Positions 56,534 to 64,000 of a stretch of 64,000 bases of DNA are shown piece after piece. The stretch is from Paramagnetospirillum magnetotacticum MS-1 (GTDB lineage: Bacteria > Pseudomonadota > Alphaproteobacteria > Rhodospirillales > Magnetospirillaceae). Numbering within the stretch: position 1 is the first letter of the stretch; every line of letters starts with the position of its first letter. The DNA lies in assembly GCF_000829825.1 (NCBI RefSeq), contig NZ_JXSL01000020.1, positions 434,001-498,000 of the forward strand, in the 5' to 3' direction. The notes beneath the pieces were generated by a model. The model saw nothing but the letters and a program-made list of their open reading frames with translations. It was not told the DNA's origin and searched no databases. The position numbers were made by a program, and so were the translations under genes.

Positions 56534-56540
56534 CGGTCGT

Positions 56541-57251
56541 TCAAATCCGCTCAGTCAAATCCATGAGTAAGGGTGCGCCCAGGTCGATGCCGCCGGGCGT
56601 CAGACGGCAGGTATAACAGATAGCCTCGACGCCGTCCCGTGTCGCCTGGGCCAGGGCGCGGGCATAAACCGGGTCGATATCGGCGGCGGGGCGAAAGCCG
56701 CCACAGTCTTCGCGCTGGACCAGATAGAGCATCACGGCGCGCTCGCCCGCTTTGACCCGATCGGTGAGTTCGGCCAGATGCTTGGTGCCCCGCGTGGTGA
56801 CCGCGTCGGGAAACTCGGCCCAGCCGCCGCGCTTGAGATGGACGTTCTTGACCTCCACCCAGCATTTGGGGCGCGCCGCGGCTTCCAGCAACAGGTCGAT
56901 GCGGGAATTGACGCCATATTTCACCTCGCGCCGGATGGAGTCATAGCCGGTCAACTCGGCGATGAGTCCGGCCGCCACGCTTTCGGCCACGATGGCATTG
57001 GGGTGCGCGGTGTTGACGCCCACCAGATGGCCATCCACGGTGACCATTTCCCAGTTCCACTTCAACTTGCGCTCCGGGTTGGAGGCGGGCGACAGCCAGA
57101 CCTCCATACCGGGTTCCGCGGTGCCCAGCATGGCTCCCGAATTGGCCAGATGGGTGGTGACCTCGGTGCCGTCCTCCAGCCGTACATCGGCCAGGAAGCG
57201 CTTATAGCGCTTGATGAGCGTGGCGCGGATCAGAGGGTCGGGAAAACGCAT
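56541..57251 (-). CDS. sfsA: Sugar fermentation stimulation protein SfsA
   Basis: A 236-residue protein of the SfsA family: RFLADVRLEDGTEVTTHLANSGAMLG at the OB-fold start and WVEVKNVHLKRGGWAEFPDAVTTRGTKHLAELT, containing a PD-(D/E)xK-like nuclease core (E-V-K). Role unclear; suggested DNA binding and nuclease activity. I chose the ATG at 57251, which overlaps the upstream methyltransferase stop (TGATG). Confidence 0.94.
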   Translation of the reverse strand: MRFPDPLIRATLIKRYKRFLADVRLEDGTEVTTHLANSGAMLGTAEPGMEVWLSPASNPERKLKWNWEMVTVDGHLVGVNTAHPNAIVAESVAAGLIAELTGYDSIRREVKYGVNSRIDLLLEAAARPKCWVEVKNVHLKRGGWAEFPDAVTTRGTKHLAELTDRVKAGERAVMLYLVQREDCGGFRPAADIDPVYARALAQATRDGVEAICYTCRLTPGGIDLGAPLLMDLTERI

Positions 57252-58138
57252 CACTGGGTCTCGGGACTCATGCGGCTGGAAAAGGCGTTGAGACCGGGGA
57301 TTGCGCAGCCCTGGGGGGCCGGGGCGGGCTGGCAGGGATGGGGCGCCCAGCCGGTCATGGTCAGCACCTGGAAGGTGGCGGGCATGCGTCCCTCGGGCCC
57401 GGCAAAACGCTCCTGATAAAGGGAGACAGCGTGCAGCAGCGTGGCGCGCCGGGTCAGGCCCTTGCGCTGCCCGGCCACGGCATTGGTCTCGCCCATGCCG
57501 CGCAGATCGGCCATCAGCCGCATGGGATCGGCATAGCTGACCGGCACGCAATCGGCATCGGCCACCGGCAGGGCGAACCCGGCCCGCTGGAGCAGGGCGC
57601 CCAGATCCTTGACGTCGGCGAAGGGGGCGACCCGTGGGCTTGCGCCTCCTTCCTCGGCCAGTTCCGCATCATTGAGGCACTGGCGCAGTTCGGCCAGGGT
57701 TCCGGCGCCCAGCAAGGCGGCGATGAACAATCCGTCGGGCTTCAAGACTCTGCGGATCTGAAGAAGCGTGCCCGGCAGGTCGTTGACCCAGTGCAGCGAC
57801 AGGCACGACACCGCCAGATCGAAGCTGTGCGCGGCGAAGGGCAGCCATTCCTCGTCGGCGGCCACGGTGGGGTGGCCGTTGGCCGCCGCCTTGGCCGCGA
57901 TGGCGGGCGACAGGTCGCACTGCACCAGGGTCTCGATGCCGCCCCGGCCTTTGAGTGTGTCGGCCAGTTCGCCGGTATGGCAGCCAAGATCCAGCGCCAT
58001 GGGGAAACGCCGTTTGACGTCGTCCAGGCGGTCGGCCAGGCGCTCGGCCACTTCGCGCACCAGAAAGTCATGGGCGACGAAATTATCGGCGGCGCGGTCG
58101 CGGTGCTTGCGCACCAGGCTACGGTCGAAGATTCTCAT
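57251..58138 (-). CDS. BioC/NDUFAF5-like SAM-dependent methyltransferase
   Basis: A 295-residue class I methyltransferase. The SAM motif is ALDLGCHTGELADTLKGR near residues 48-65, followed by LPFAAHSFDLAVSCLSLHWVNDLPGTLLQIRRVLKPDGLFIAALLG. The layout matches the BioC/NDUFAF5 group common in alphaproteobacteria, which act on malonyl-ACP or on a respiratory complex subunit; I cannot choose between them. It is divergent from comF, coupled to sfsA. Confidence 0.86.
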   Translation of the reverse strand: MRIFDRSLVRKHRDRAADNFVAHDFLVREVAERLADRLDDVKRRFPMALDLGCHTGELADTLKGRGGIETLVQCDLSPAIAAKAAANGHPTVAADEEWLPFAAHSFDLAVSCLSLHWVNDLPGTLLQIRRVLKPDGLFIAALLGAGTLAELRQCLNDAELAEEGGASPRVAPFADVKDLGALLQRAGFALPVADADCVPVSYADPMRLMADLRGMGETNAVAGQRKGLTRRATLLHAVSLYQERFAGPEGRMPATFQVLTMTGWAPHPCQPAPAPQGCAIPGLNAFSSRMSPETQ

Positions 58139-58184
58139 ATCCGGCTGTATGGCATGTTCGTGACGTTTCTGGGAGGGGGGGAAG

Positions 58185-58913
58185 ATGCCGGTCAGGATTG
58201 CACGTCTGGTGATCGACGCGCTGTTGCCGCCGCTCTGCCTGTCCTGTCAGGCCGAGGTGGCCGAACCCGGCAGCCTGTGCCCCGCCTGCTGGTCGGGCAT
58301 GGTCTTTCTGGGCGAACCGTCCTGCGCCTGTTGCGGTTTGCCCTTCGAATTCGATCCCGGCGACGGAGTGATCTGCGGCGAATGCGCCAGGGTGAAGCCG
58401 CGTTATGCGCGGGCCCGGGCGGTGTTCCGCTATGACGATTCCTCCAAGGCGCTGGTCCTGCGCTTCAAGCATGGCGACCGGCTGGAAGGGGTGGGGGCCT
58501 TCGCCCGCTGGATGGCGCGGGCCGGAGGCGTCATCCTGGCCCAGGCCGATCTGCTGGTGCCGGTGCCCTTGCACCGCTGGCGTCTTTTGTCGCGGCGCTA
58601 TAATCAGGCCGCCCTGCTGGCCGTGGCCATCGGCAAGTTGACCCAGGTGGCGGTGGAGCCGGGGATGCTGACCCGGACCCGCCGCACGCCGCCCCAGGGC
58701 CATCTCGGCCACGATGCCCGCGCCCGCAACGTGGCCGGTGCCTTCAGGGTCGATGATCGTCTGCGCCCCCGTCTGGATGGACGCCGCGTGGTGCTGATCG
58801 ACGACGTCATGACCAGCGGCGCCACGGTGGGCGAATGTGCCCGCGTGCTGCTCAAGGCCGGTGCTGTTTGCGTGGACGTTCTTACCCTGGGACGGGTGGT
58901 GCGGGAAGGTTAG
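58185..58913 (+). CDS. comF: ComF-family phosphoribosyltransferase-like protein
   Basis: A 242-residue protein with an N-terminal zinc-finger region (CLSC, CPAC, CACC, CGEC within the first ~70 residues) and a PRTase fold with the PRPP loop RRVVLIDDVMTSGATVGECARVL near residue 200. In naturally transformable bacteria ComF acts in DNA uptake. Here other competence genes are not seen, so the role is uncertain. First gene of a conserved run: comF-grxC-nit-...-DUF1178. Confidence 0.92.
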   Translation: MPVRIARLVIDALLPPLCLSCQAEVAEPGSLCPACWSGMVFLGEPSCACCGLPFEFDPGDGVICGECARVKPRYARARAVFRYDDSSKALVLRFKHGDRLEGVGAFARWMARAGGVILAQADLLVPVPLHRWRLLSRRYNQAALLAVAIGKLTQVAVEPGMLTRTRRTPPQGHLGHDARARNVAGAFRVDDRLRPRLDGRRVVLIDDVMTSGATVGECARVLLKAGAVCVDVLTLGRVVREG

Positions 58914-58954
58914 CTGCGCTATATATGGACACGAATTGAACCTGGAGCCCTCCC

Positions 58955-59218
58955 ATGGCCGAGATCGAGATCTACACCACCGACGTCTGCCCCTATTGCG
59001 TCAAGGCCAAGAAGCTGTTCGCCAAGAAGGGTGTGGACTACACCGAGATCAACGTCTCGACCGATGACGGCCTGCGCCAGTACATGACCAACCGGGCCGG
59101 TGGGCGCCGCTCGGTGCCGCAGATTTTCATCGATGGGGTGCATGTGGGCGGCTGTGACGATCTTTACGCGCTCGACAAGGACGGCAAGCTTGATCCCATG
59201 CTGGCCGGTGCGCGGTGA
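58955..59218 (+). CDS. grxC: Glutaredoxin GrxC
   Basis: An 87-residue dithiol glutaredoxin. The active site is CPYC at residues 12-15, with cis-Pro in SVPQIFIDG and GGCDDLYALD for glutathione binding. Its TGA overlaps the GTG start of the nitrilase-like gene (GTGA), which is a typical alphaproteobacterial arrangement. Confidence 0.96.
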   Translation: MAEIEIYTTDVCPYCVKAKKLFAKKGVDYTEINVSTDDGLRQYMTNRAGGRRSVPQIFIDGVHVGGCDDLYALDKDGKLDPMLAGAR

Positions 59219-60042
59219 GGGCGTTCAAGGCGGCCTGCCTGCAGGTCAACGCCTCCAATGACCTGATGGCCAATTGCGAGGCCGCCGCCGCCTTTGCCGT
59301 GGAGGCCCGCGCCGCCGGTGCCGACCTGATCCTGATGCCCGAGAACGTGGCCATGATGGAATGGGGACGCTCCAATATCGTGCTGAAGGCCCAGCCGGAA
59401 GACGAGCATCAGGCGCTGAAATTCTTCCGCGATCTGGCGCGCGAGATCGGTGCCTGGCTGCATATCGGCAGCCTGCATGTGCTGCTCGAAGGCGGCATGG
59501 TCGCCAACCGCACCTATGTGCTGCGTCCCGATGGCGAGATCGCGGCCCGCTATTCCAAGATCCATATGTTCGACGTGGATCTGGGCCTGGGTGAGGTCTA
59601 CAAGGAATCCGCCACCTTCCAGCCCGGCGACGACGCGGTTTGCGTCGATCTGCCTTGGGGGCGGTTGGGGCTGTCCATCTGCTACGATCTGCGCTTTCCC
59701 CACCTCTACCGGGCGTTGGCCCATGCGGGTTCGTCCTTCATGGCGGTTCCTGCTGCTTTTACGCGGACCACCGGCAAGGCCCATTGGCACGTTCTCCTGC
59801 GCGCTCGCGCCATCGAAACCGGCTGTTACGTCTTCGCCCCCGCCCAGTGCGGCGAGCATGTCAACGAGCGCCAGACCTATGGCCACGCCCTGATCGTCAG
59901 CCCCTGGGGCGAGGTGCTGGCCGACGCTCTGGAACGGCCCGGCTGGGTGATGGCCGATATCGACCCGGAAAAGGTCAAGGACGCGCGGCGCAAGATCCCC
60001 TGCCTCGACCACGACCGGCCGTTCGGGGTGCCCAAGCGCTAG
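59215..60042 (+). CDS. Carbon-nitrogen hydrolase (nitrilase superfamily, Nit-like)
   Basis: A 275-residue amidase. The Glu-Lys-Cys triad is visible in LMPENVAMMEWG, RYSKIHMFDVDL and LSICYDLRFPHLYR. The pattern fits the Nit1/Nit2 branch (deaminated glutathione or omega-amidase). Coupling to grxC supports a glutathione-repair role, which is inference. The GTG start at 59215 overlaps the grxC stop. Confidence 0.9.
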   Translation: MRAFKAACLQVNASNDLMANCEAAAAFAVEARAAGADLILMPENVAMMEWGRSNIVLKAQPEDEHQALKFFRDLAREIGAWLHIGSLHVLLEGGMVANRTYVLRPDGEIAARYSKIHMFDVDLGLGEVYKESATFQPGDDAVCVDLPWGRLGLSICYDLRFPHLYRALAHAGSSFMAVPAAFTRTTGKAHWHVLLRARAIETGCYVFAPAQCGEHVNERQTYGHALIVSPWGEVLADALERPGWVMADIDPEKVKDARRKIPCLDHDRPFGVPKR

Positions 60043-60049
60043 GCGCCTT

Positions 60050-60157
60050 TTTCAACGAGAATTTTCACCACGAAGGCGCGAAGGCACGAAGGAGGGAGAC
60101 GGTGTTTTCTCCTTGCCTTCGTGTTCCTTCCCCATCTTCGAGCCTTCGTGGTTGATT
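60050..60157. repeat. CACGAAGG-type inverted repeat
   Basis: TTTTCACCACGAAGGCGCGAAGGCACGAAGG (60062-60091) is matched in inverse at about 60115-60155 (CCTTCGTGTTCC...GAGCCTTCGTGGTTG). It is a common interspersed palindrome in many bacterial genomes. It lies in the spacer between two convergent genes. Confidence 0.7.
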
Positions 60158-60158
60158 T

Positions 60159-60689
60159 TCAGGTCAGCGCGGCAAGATCTGTCCCATTGACCGCGCATAT
60201 CCGCTGTACCACCTTGGCACGACCCATTGCGCCGTCTTCATAGGCCACCACCGTGAGCCCCTGGGTCAGTTCCAGCAGTTCGCCACGCTTCAAAAGGTGG
60301 TCGGGATTGGCCGGGCGGCCGAATTTCTCGTTGCCTAGCGCGAAGGTTTCGTAAAGCAGCACGCCGCCGGGATTCAACGAGCCGAGAATGGCGGGGAACA
60401 GCGGCCGCCACAGGTAATTGGTCACCACCACGGCGTCGAAATGGCGGCCCGCCAGCGGCCAGGCAGAGCCGTCCTCCAGATCGGCGGCGATCAACTCCGC
60501 CCCCTCGGCCAATTGGGCCTGGGCCACGTCGCGGTCCAGCGCGGTGACTTTGTGGCCGCGATCCAGGAATAGCCGCGAATGCCGCCCGCCGCCACAGGCC
60601 AAATCCAGAACCGTGCCGCCCTTCGGCACCAGGGGGGCGAAGCGGGTGATCCAGGCGGATGGGGCAATGCGGAAGGGGTCGGTTCCCAT
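60159..60689 (-). CDS. Class I SAM-dependent methyltransferase (TehB-like)
   Basis: A 176-residue methyltransferase. Motif I is VLDLACGGGRHSRLFLDRGHKVTALDRDV near residues 28-56, followed by VVVTNYLWRPLFP and GGVLLYETFALGNEKFGRPANPDHLLKRGELLEL. The end resembles the TehB/YqeM-like group. Substrate unknown. Monocistronic and convergent with the nitrilase gene. Confidence 0.85.
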   Translation of the reverse strand: MGTDPFRIAPSAWITRFAPLVPKGGTVLDLACGGGRHSRLFLDRGHKVTALDRDVAQAQLAEGAELIAADLEDGSAWPLAGRHFDAVVVTNYLWRPLFPAILGSLNPGGVLLYETFALGNEKFGRPANPDHLLKRGELLELTQGLTVVAYEDGAMGRAKVVQRICAVNGTDLAALT

Positions 60690-60754
60690 GGCTTTCTCTG
60701 TACGGTGAAACCCGTATCTGCTAGGAAGAATACGGATAAGGGAATTCAGCGGCC

Positions 60755-61168
60755 ATGATCCTGTTCGAATTGCGCTGCTCTGGCGAGCATCATTTTGAAG
60801 CCTGGTTCAAGGACGGCGCCACCTATGACAGGCAGGCGGCGGCTGGCGAGATTTCCTGCCCCCAATGCGGCGATACCCATATCCAAAAGGCCCTCATGGC
60901 ACCGCGTCTGGCCAAGGCGCGGGGCTCCGTCCTGGATGCCCAGGCGGCGGCCGGGGAATTGCGCAAGATGCTGGTGGACCTGAAGCACAAGGTTCAGGCC
61001 AGTTGCGACTATGTGGGGGAACGGTTCCCCGACGAGGCCCGCAAGATTCACTACGGCGATGCCGAGGCCCGGCCCATCTATGGCGAGGCCACCCCCGCCG
61101 ATGCCGCCGAGTTGGAAGAAGAGGGCGTGGCCGTCGCCCGCATTCCCTGGGTGGCCGAGGGGAATTAG
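60755..61168 (+). CDS. DUF1178 family protein
   Basis: A 137-residue protein with a zinc-ribbon-like start: LRCSGEHHFEAWFKDGATYDRQAAAGEISCPQCGDTHIQKALMAP. A conserved C-terminal half ends AELEEEGVAVARIPW. Function unknown; almost always found beside the grx/nit genes in alphaproteobacteria, as here. Confidence 0.92.
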   Translation: MILFELRCSGEHHFEAWFKDGATYDRQAAAGEISCPQCGDTHIQKALMAPRLAKARGSVLDAQAAAGELRKMLVDLKHKVQASCDYVGERFPDEARKIHYGDAEARPIYGEATPADAAELEEEGVAVARIPWVAEGN

Positions 61169-61232
61169 CCTTTTCATCGCAGGGACGGAAGGCTTATGCT
61201 GCGCCGCAGCAAATTCTTGCCCCCGGTGTTTT

Positions 61233-62006
61233 ATGCCCATCTATTATCTGCGCAGGCTTTCGGGCGATCGGCGCACGTCTTCCGCCAACAAACATCTTGG
61301 TTATTCCCTGGCCTTCATCGCAGGCGCCATCAATGCCGGGGGCTTCCTGGCGGTCGAGCGCTATACCTCTCACATGACCGGGATTGTCTCCTCCCTGGCC
61401 GACAATCTGGTTACCAACGAGCTTGGCGCGGTGCTGGTCGGGTTGGGCTCGCTGACGGCCTTCATCGCCGGTTCGGCCTATTCGGCGATCCTGATCAGCT
61501 GGGGGCGTCATCACCGCATGCACAGCAAATACGCCTATCCCCTACTGTGGGAGGCGATGCTGCTGTTGTGCTTCGGGCTGATGGGCGGTTCGCTGGAACT
61601 GCATCAAAGCGCTTTCATCCCGGTTACCGTGATGCTGCTTTGCTTCATCATGGGCTTGCAGAACGCCATCATTTCCAAGATTTCCAACTCGGAAATCCGC
61701 ACCACCCACATGACCGGCATCGTTACCGATATCGGCATCGAACTGGGCAAGGCCTTCTACATCAATTCCCAGAAGGAATCGGCGCATTACCAGCCGGTGC
61801 GGGCCAACCGGAGTCGGCTGGCCGTATTGTCCTGTCTGCTGCTTTCTTTCCTGGCGGGCGGCGTGGCGGGCGCATTGGGCTTCAAATATGTGGGCTACGC
61901 CTCGACCATTCCGCTGGCGGTGTTCCTGGTCTTTCTGGCCATCGTGCCGCTGGTCGACGACGCGCGCACCCGGTTCCGGGTGTTCACCCGCCAGCGGCTG
62001 CACTGA
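61233..62006 (+). CDS. YoaK/DUF1275 family membrane protein
   Basis: A 257-residue membrane protein with about six spans, including FIAGAINAGGFLAVERYTSHMTGIVSSLAD and the repeated GLQNAIISKISNSEIRTTHMTGIVTDIGIELGK. The duplicated T-x-H-M-T-G motif is the family hallmark. Function unknown. No strong ribosome site is seen for the ATG at 61233. Its last bases are part of a 32-bp repeat. Confidence 0.87.
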   Translation: MPIYYLRRLSGDRRTSSANKHLGYSLAFIAGAINAGGFLAVERYTSHMTGIVSSLADNLVTNELGAVLVGLGSLTAFIAGSAYSAILISWGRHHRMHSKYAYPLLWEAMLLLCFGLMGGSLELHQSAFIPVTVMLLCFIMGLQNAIISKISNSEIRTTHMTGIVTDIGIELGKAFYINSQKESAHYQPVRANRSRLAVLSCLLLSFLAGGVAGALGFKYVGYASTIPLAVFLVFLAIVPLVDDARTRFRVFTRQRLH

Positions 62007-62031
62007 TATATGTCCCTCAGGCGCCGGGCGG
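62000..62031. repeat. Direct repeat copy 1 overlapping a gene end
   Basis: The 32-bp unit starts GCACTGATATATGTCCCTCA and recurs at 62109-62140 with one mismatch. It contains the stop codon of the YoaK-like gene. Confidence 0.85.
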
Positions 62032-62108
62032 GTTTCTTGCGAAACCCTTGGCTCTCGCGCCATAAGGCGCGCGGCCCCTTGGGCCTAGCCGGGTCTTGAT
62101 AAGCTCCG

Positions 62109-62140
62109 GCACTGATATATGCCCCTCAGGCGCCGGGCGG
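62109..62140. repeat. Direct repeat copy 2
   Basis: Starts GCACTGATATATGCCCCTCA, 31/32 identical to 62000-62031. It ends two bases before the ubiG stop codon on the opposite strand. Confidence 0.85.
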
Positions 62141-62142
62141 CC

Positions 62143-62877
62143 TTACCCCTTCACCCCGAACAGCATGTAATTGACGTCGAGATTGTCGGTCTCGCGCCAG
62201 GTGTCGCTTAAAGGGTTGAAGGCCATGCCCGCCATCTGGCGCACGGTGATTCCGTGATCGCGCAGCATGGCGGCGAATTCAGAGGGGCGCACGAATTTGT
62301 TCCAGTCGTGGGTGCCGCGCGGCAGCCAGCCCAGGACGTATTCGGCGCCCACCACCGCCAGGGCCCAGGCCTTGGCCGTGCGGTTGAGCGTCGCGCCCAT
62401 GAAGACGCCGCCCGGCTTCAGATGGGCGGTGGCGTGGCCGAGGAAGGCGGAGACGTCGGGGACATGCTCCACCACTTCCATGGACAGCACCACGTCGAAG
62501 GCTTCGGCCGGATCCAGTCTTTCGGGCGTCGCCACCCGGTAGTCCACCATAACCCCGGTCTGTTCCGCGTGCAGGCGGGCCACGGCGACGTTCTTTTCAC
62601 CCGCGTCGATGCCGGTGACGGCGAATCCCATGCGGGCCAGGGGCTCGGACAGCAAGCCGCCGCCGCTGCCCACATCCAGCAGGGAGAGGCCCTCGAAGGG
62701 GCGCATCAGGCTTTCGTCGCGGCCGAAATGGGCGGAGAAATGACGGCGCATGAAGGCCAGCCGCACGGGGTTGAAGCGGTGCAACGGCTTGAACTTGCCG
62801 GTCGGGTCCCACCAGGCCTCGGCCATGGCGGTGAACCGGGCGATTTCCTCGGGCGATGCCGTGCCCACTTGGTCCAT
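62143..62877 (-). CDS. ubiG: Ubiquinone O-methyltransferase UbiG
   Basis: A 244-residue methyltransferase making both O-methylations of ubiquinone. The opening [34 protein letters not shown] is the UbiG signature; the SAM motif is [29 protein letters not shown] near residues 58-86. I chose the ATG at 62877 (GGAG upstream); a TTG at 62901 would add eight residues. Divergent from lysC. Confidence 0.96.
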   Translation of the reverse strand: MDQVGTASPEEIARFTAMAEAWWDPTGKFKPLHRFNPVRLAFMRRHFSAHFGRDESLMRPFEGLSLLDVGSGGGLLSEPLARMGFAVTGIDAGEKNVAVARLHAEQTGVMVDYRVATPERLDPAEAFDVVLSMEVVEHVPDVSAFLGHATAHLKPGGVFMGATLNRTAKAWALAVVGAEYVLGWLPRGTHDWNKFVRPSEFAAMLRDHGITVRQMAGMAFNPLSDTWRETDNLDVNYMLFGVKG

Positions 62878-63051
62878 GAAATTCCACTCCGCCGTCAACA
62901 ATTCGTCAGGGGGCCGTGCTTGCGTCCCGCTGGGCGACAGAGTATGAATACGCGCCCTTCCGGCGGCAACCGCGTAAACGAGAGTTTTTCACGGGTCATC
63001 GGCAAGGGAGAATAAGGATCAGCCAGGGGCTGGGACAACAAGGGTTTTCTC

Positions 63052-64000
63052 ATGGCTCGCATCGTAATGAAATTCGGCGGCACCTCGGTCGCCGACATCG
63101 AGCGCATCAAGAATGTCGCGAACCGCGTCAAGCGGGAGTTCGACGCCGGAAACGAGGTTGCCGTGGTGGTTTCCGCCATGTCGGGCGCCACCAATCAGCT
63201 GGTCGCCTGGTGCAATCAGGTGGCGCCGCTGCATGACGCCCGCGAATATGACGCGGTGGTGGCGACCGGCGAACAGGTGACCATCGGCCTTCTGGCCATC
63301 GCGCTGCAGGAACTGGGCGTCAACGCCCGGTCGTGGTGCGGCTGGCAGTTGCCCATTCGGACCGACGGCGTGCACGGCAAGGCGCGCATCATGTCCATCG
63401 AGACGGACGAGATGATCGCCCGCATGGGCAAGGGCGAAGTGGCGGTGGTGGCCGGTTTCCAGGGCCTGGGCCCCGACGGCCGGATTTCCACCCTGGGCCG
63501 CGGCGGCTCGGACACCTCGGCGGTGGCGCTGGCGGCGGCTTTGCATGCCGATCGCTGCGACATCTATACCGATGTGGACGGGGTCTATACCACGGACCCG
63601 CGTATCGTCAGCGTCGCCCGTAAGCTCGACAAGATCACCTATGAGGAGATGCTGGAACTGGCCTCGGTGGGGGCCAAGGTCCTGCAGACCCGCTCGGTGG
63701 AAATGGCCATGAAGCACCGCGTGCGCGTCCAGGTGCTTTCCAGCTTTGAAGACAAGCCCGGTACTCTCGTTTGCGATGAGGATGAGATCGTGGAAAAGGA
63801 ATTGGTGAGCGGCATCGCCTATAGCCGCGACGAGGCGAAGATCACCCTGGTGCGCGTGGCCGACCGGCCGGGCGTGGCGGCCTCCATCTTCGGCCCTCTG
63901 GCCGATGCGGCTGTCAATGTGGACATGATCGTCCAGAACGTGTCCGAGGACGGCAAGTCCACGGACCTGACCTTCACCGTCGGCAATGCCGATCTGGAGC
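63052..64000 (+). CDS. lysC: Aspartate kinase (3' truncated by the window)
   Basis: The first 316 codons of aspartokinase, the committed step to Lys, Thr and Met. Visible are MKFGGTSVADIERIKNVA at the start, AMSGATNQL, ATGEQVTIGLLAIALQELG, GRGGSDTSAVALAAALHADRCDIYTDVDGVYTTDPRIV and the beginning of the first ACT domain (ITLVRVADRPGVAASIFGPLADAAVNVDMIVQN). The gene runs off the right edge. An ATG at 63052 fits the family. Confidence 0.97.
   Translation, partial: MARIVMKFGGTSVADIERIKNVANRVKREFDAGNEVAVVVSAMSGATNQLVAWCNQVAPLHDAREYDAVVATGEQVTIGLLAIALQELGVNARSWCGWQLPIRTDGVHGKARIMSIETDEMIARMGKGEVAVVAGFQGLGPDGRISTLGRGGSDTSAVALAAALHADRCDIYTDVDGVYTTDPRIVSVARKLDKITYEEMLELASVGAKVLQTRSVEMAMKHRVRVQVLSSFEDKPGTLVCDEDEIVEKELVSGIAYSRDEAKITLVRVADRPGVAASIFGPLADAAVNVDMIVQNVSEDGKSTDLTFTVGNADLE

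Noticed and set aside
61196-62065. Alternative frame over the YoaK-like gene starting with an ATG at 61196
   Set aside because: Its translation has no membrane segments or family motifs, whereas the frame from 61233 shows the duplicated T-x-H-M-T-G signature.

Overview
This window is 64 kb of GC-rich, coding-dense chromosome. It reads as a free-living diazotrophic alphaproteobacterium of the Rhodospirillaceae, and a Magnetospirillum/Paramagnetospirillum-like species is my best guess. The evidence is a Mo-nitrogenase cluster with DraT/DraG control, a CowN gene, many chemotaxis receptors, bacteriohemerythrin, a UbiG/LysC block and Rhodospirillales-type gene order. The genus is inference; no rRNA or tRNA gene is present to test it.

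Layout. (1) 0-6 kb: acetate-type uptake and signalling (DUF485 protein plus ActP symporter, a CBS/DUF294 protein, and a DnaQ-type exonuclease with a degenerate histidine-kinase-like N-terminus). (2) 6-19 kb: mixed housekeeping and catabolic genes (uppP, hemerythrin, quinone oxidoreductase, a benzoate-CoA-ligase-like enzyme with an ABC binding protein and a divergent GntR/FCD regulator, pyruvate kinase, a cytosolic chemoreceptor, a Crp/Fnr regulator, clpB). (3) 19.5-39.6 kb: the nitrogen-fixation island. On the minus strand lie iscA-nifV-nifW, nifE-nifN-nifX-DUF269-fdxB-nifQ, nifH-nifD-nifK and nifB-fdxN-nifZ-nifT-SIR2-fdx(2Fe-2S). On the plus strand lie draT-draG-ArsC-like and a GNAT gene. A chemoreceptor gene sits inside the island. 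(4) 39.7-44.2 kb: gatCAB, then a PAS-LytTR regulator (RcoM-like) immediately before cowN. (5) 44.2-64 kb: housekeeping genes (ruvX, aroC, fabI, cspA, sppA, map, sfsA, comF, grxC, nit, DUF1178, ubiG, lysC) mixed with small exported proteins, a PilZ protein and a tandem pair of uncharacterised paralogues.

How it works together. Four sigma-54 (-24/-12) promoters with TGT-N10-ACA NifA sites drive nifH, nifE, iscA/nifV and nifB, so the island looks like one NifA regulon, although nifA, nifU and nifS are not in the window. NifB, NifE/N, NifX, NifQ and NifV build FeMo-co; NifZ, NifT and NifW help maturation; three ferredoxins supply electrons or cluster chemistry. DraT and DraG switch NifH on and off by ADP-ribosylating Arg100. 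The RcoM-CowN pair next door is expected to keep nitrogenase working when carbon monoxide is present.

The most interesting points are the RcoM-CowN CO-protection module beside nif, a SIR2_2-type protein embedded in the nifB operon, a 16-bp element shared exactly by the nifE and nifB promoters, a kinase-like/exonuclease fusion in the acetate-uptake locus, a nonsense-mutated GIY-YIG gene, the tandem paralogue pair, and a family of dispersed palindromic repeats, one of which lies inside a nif operon.
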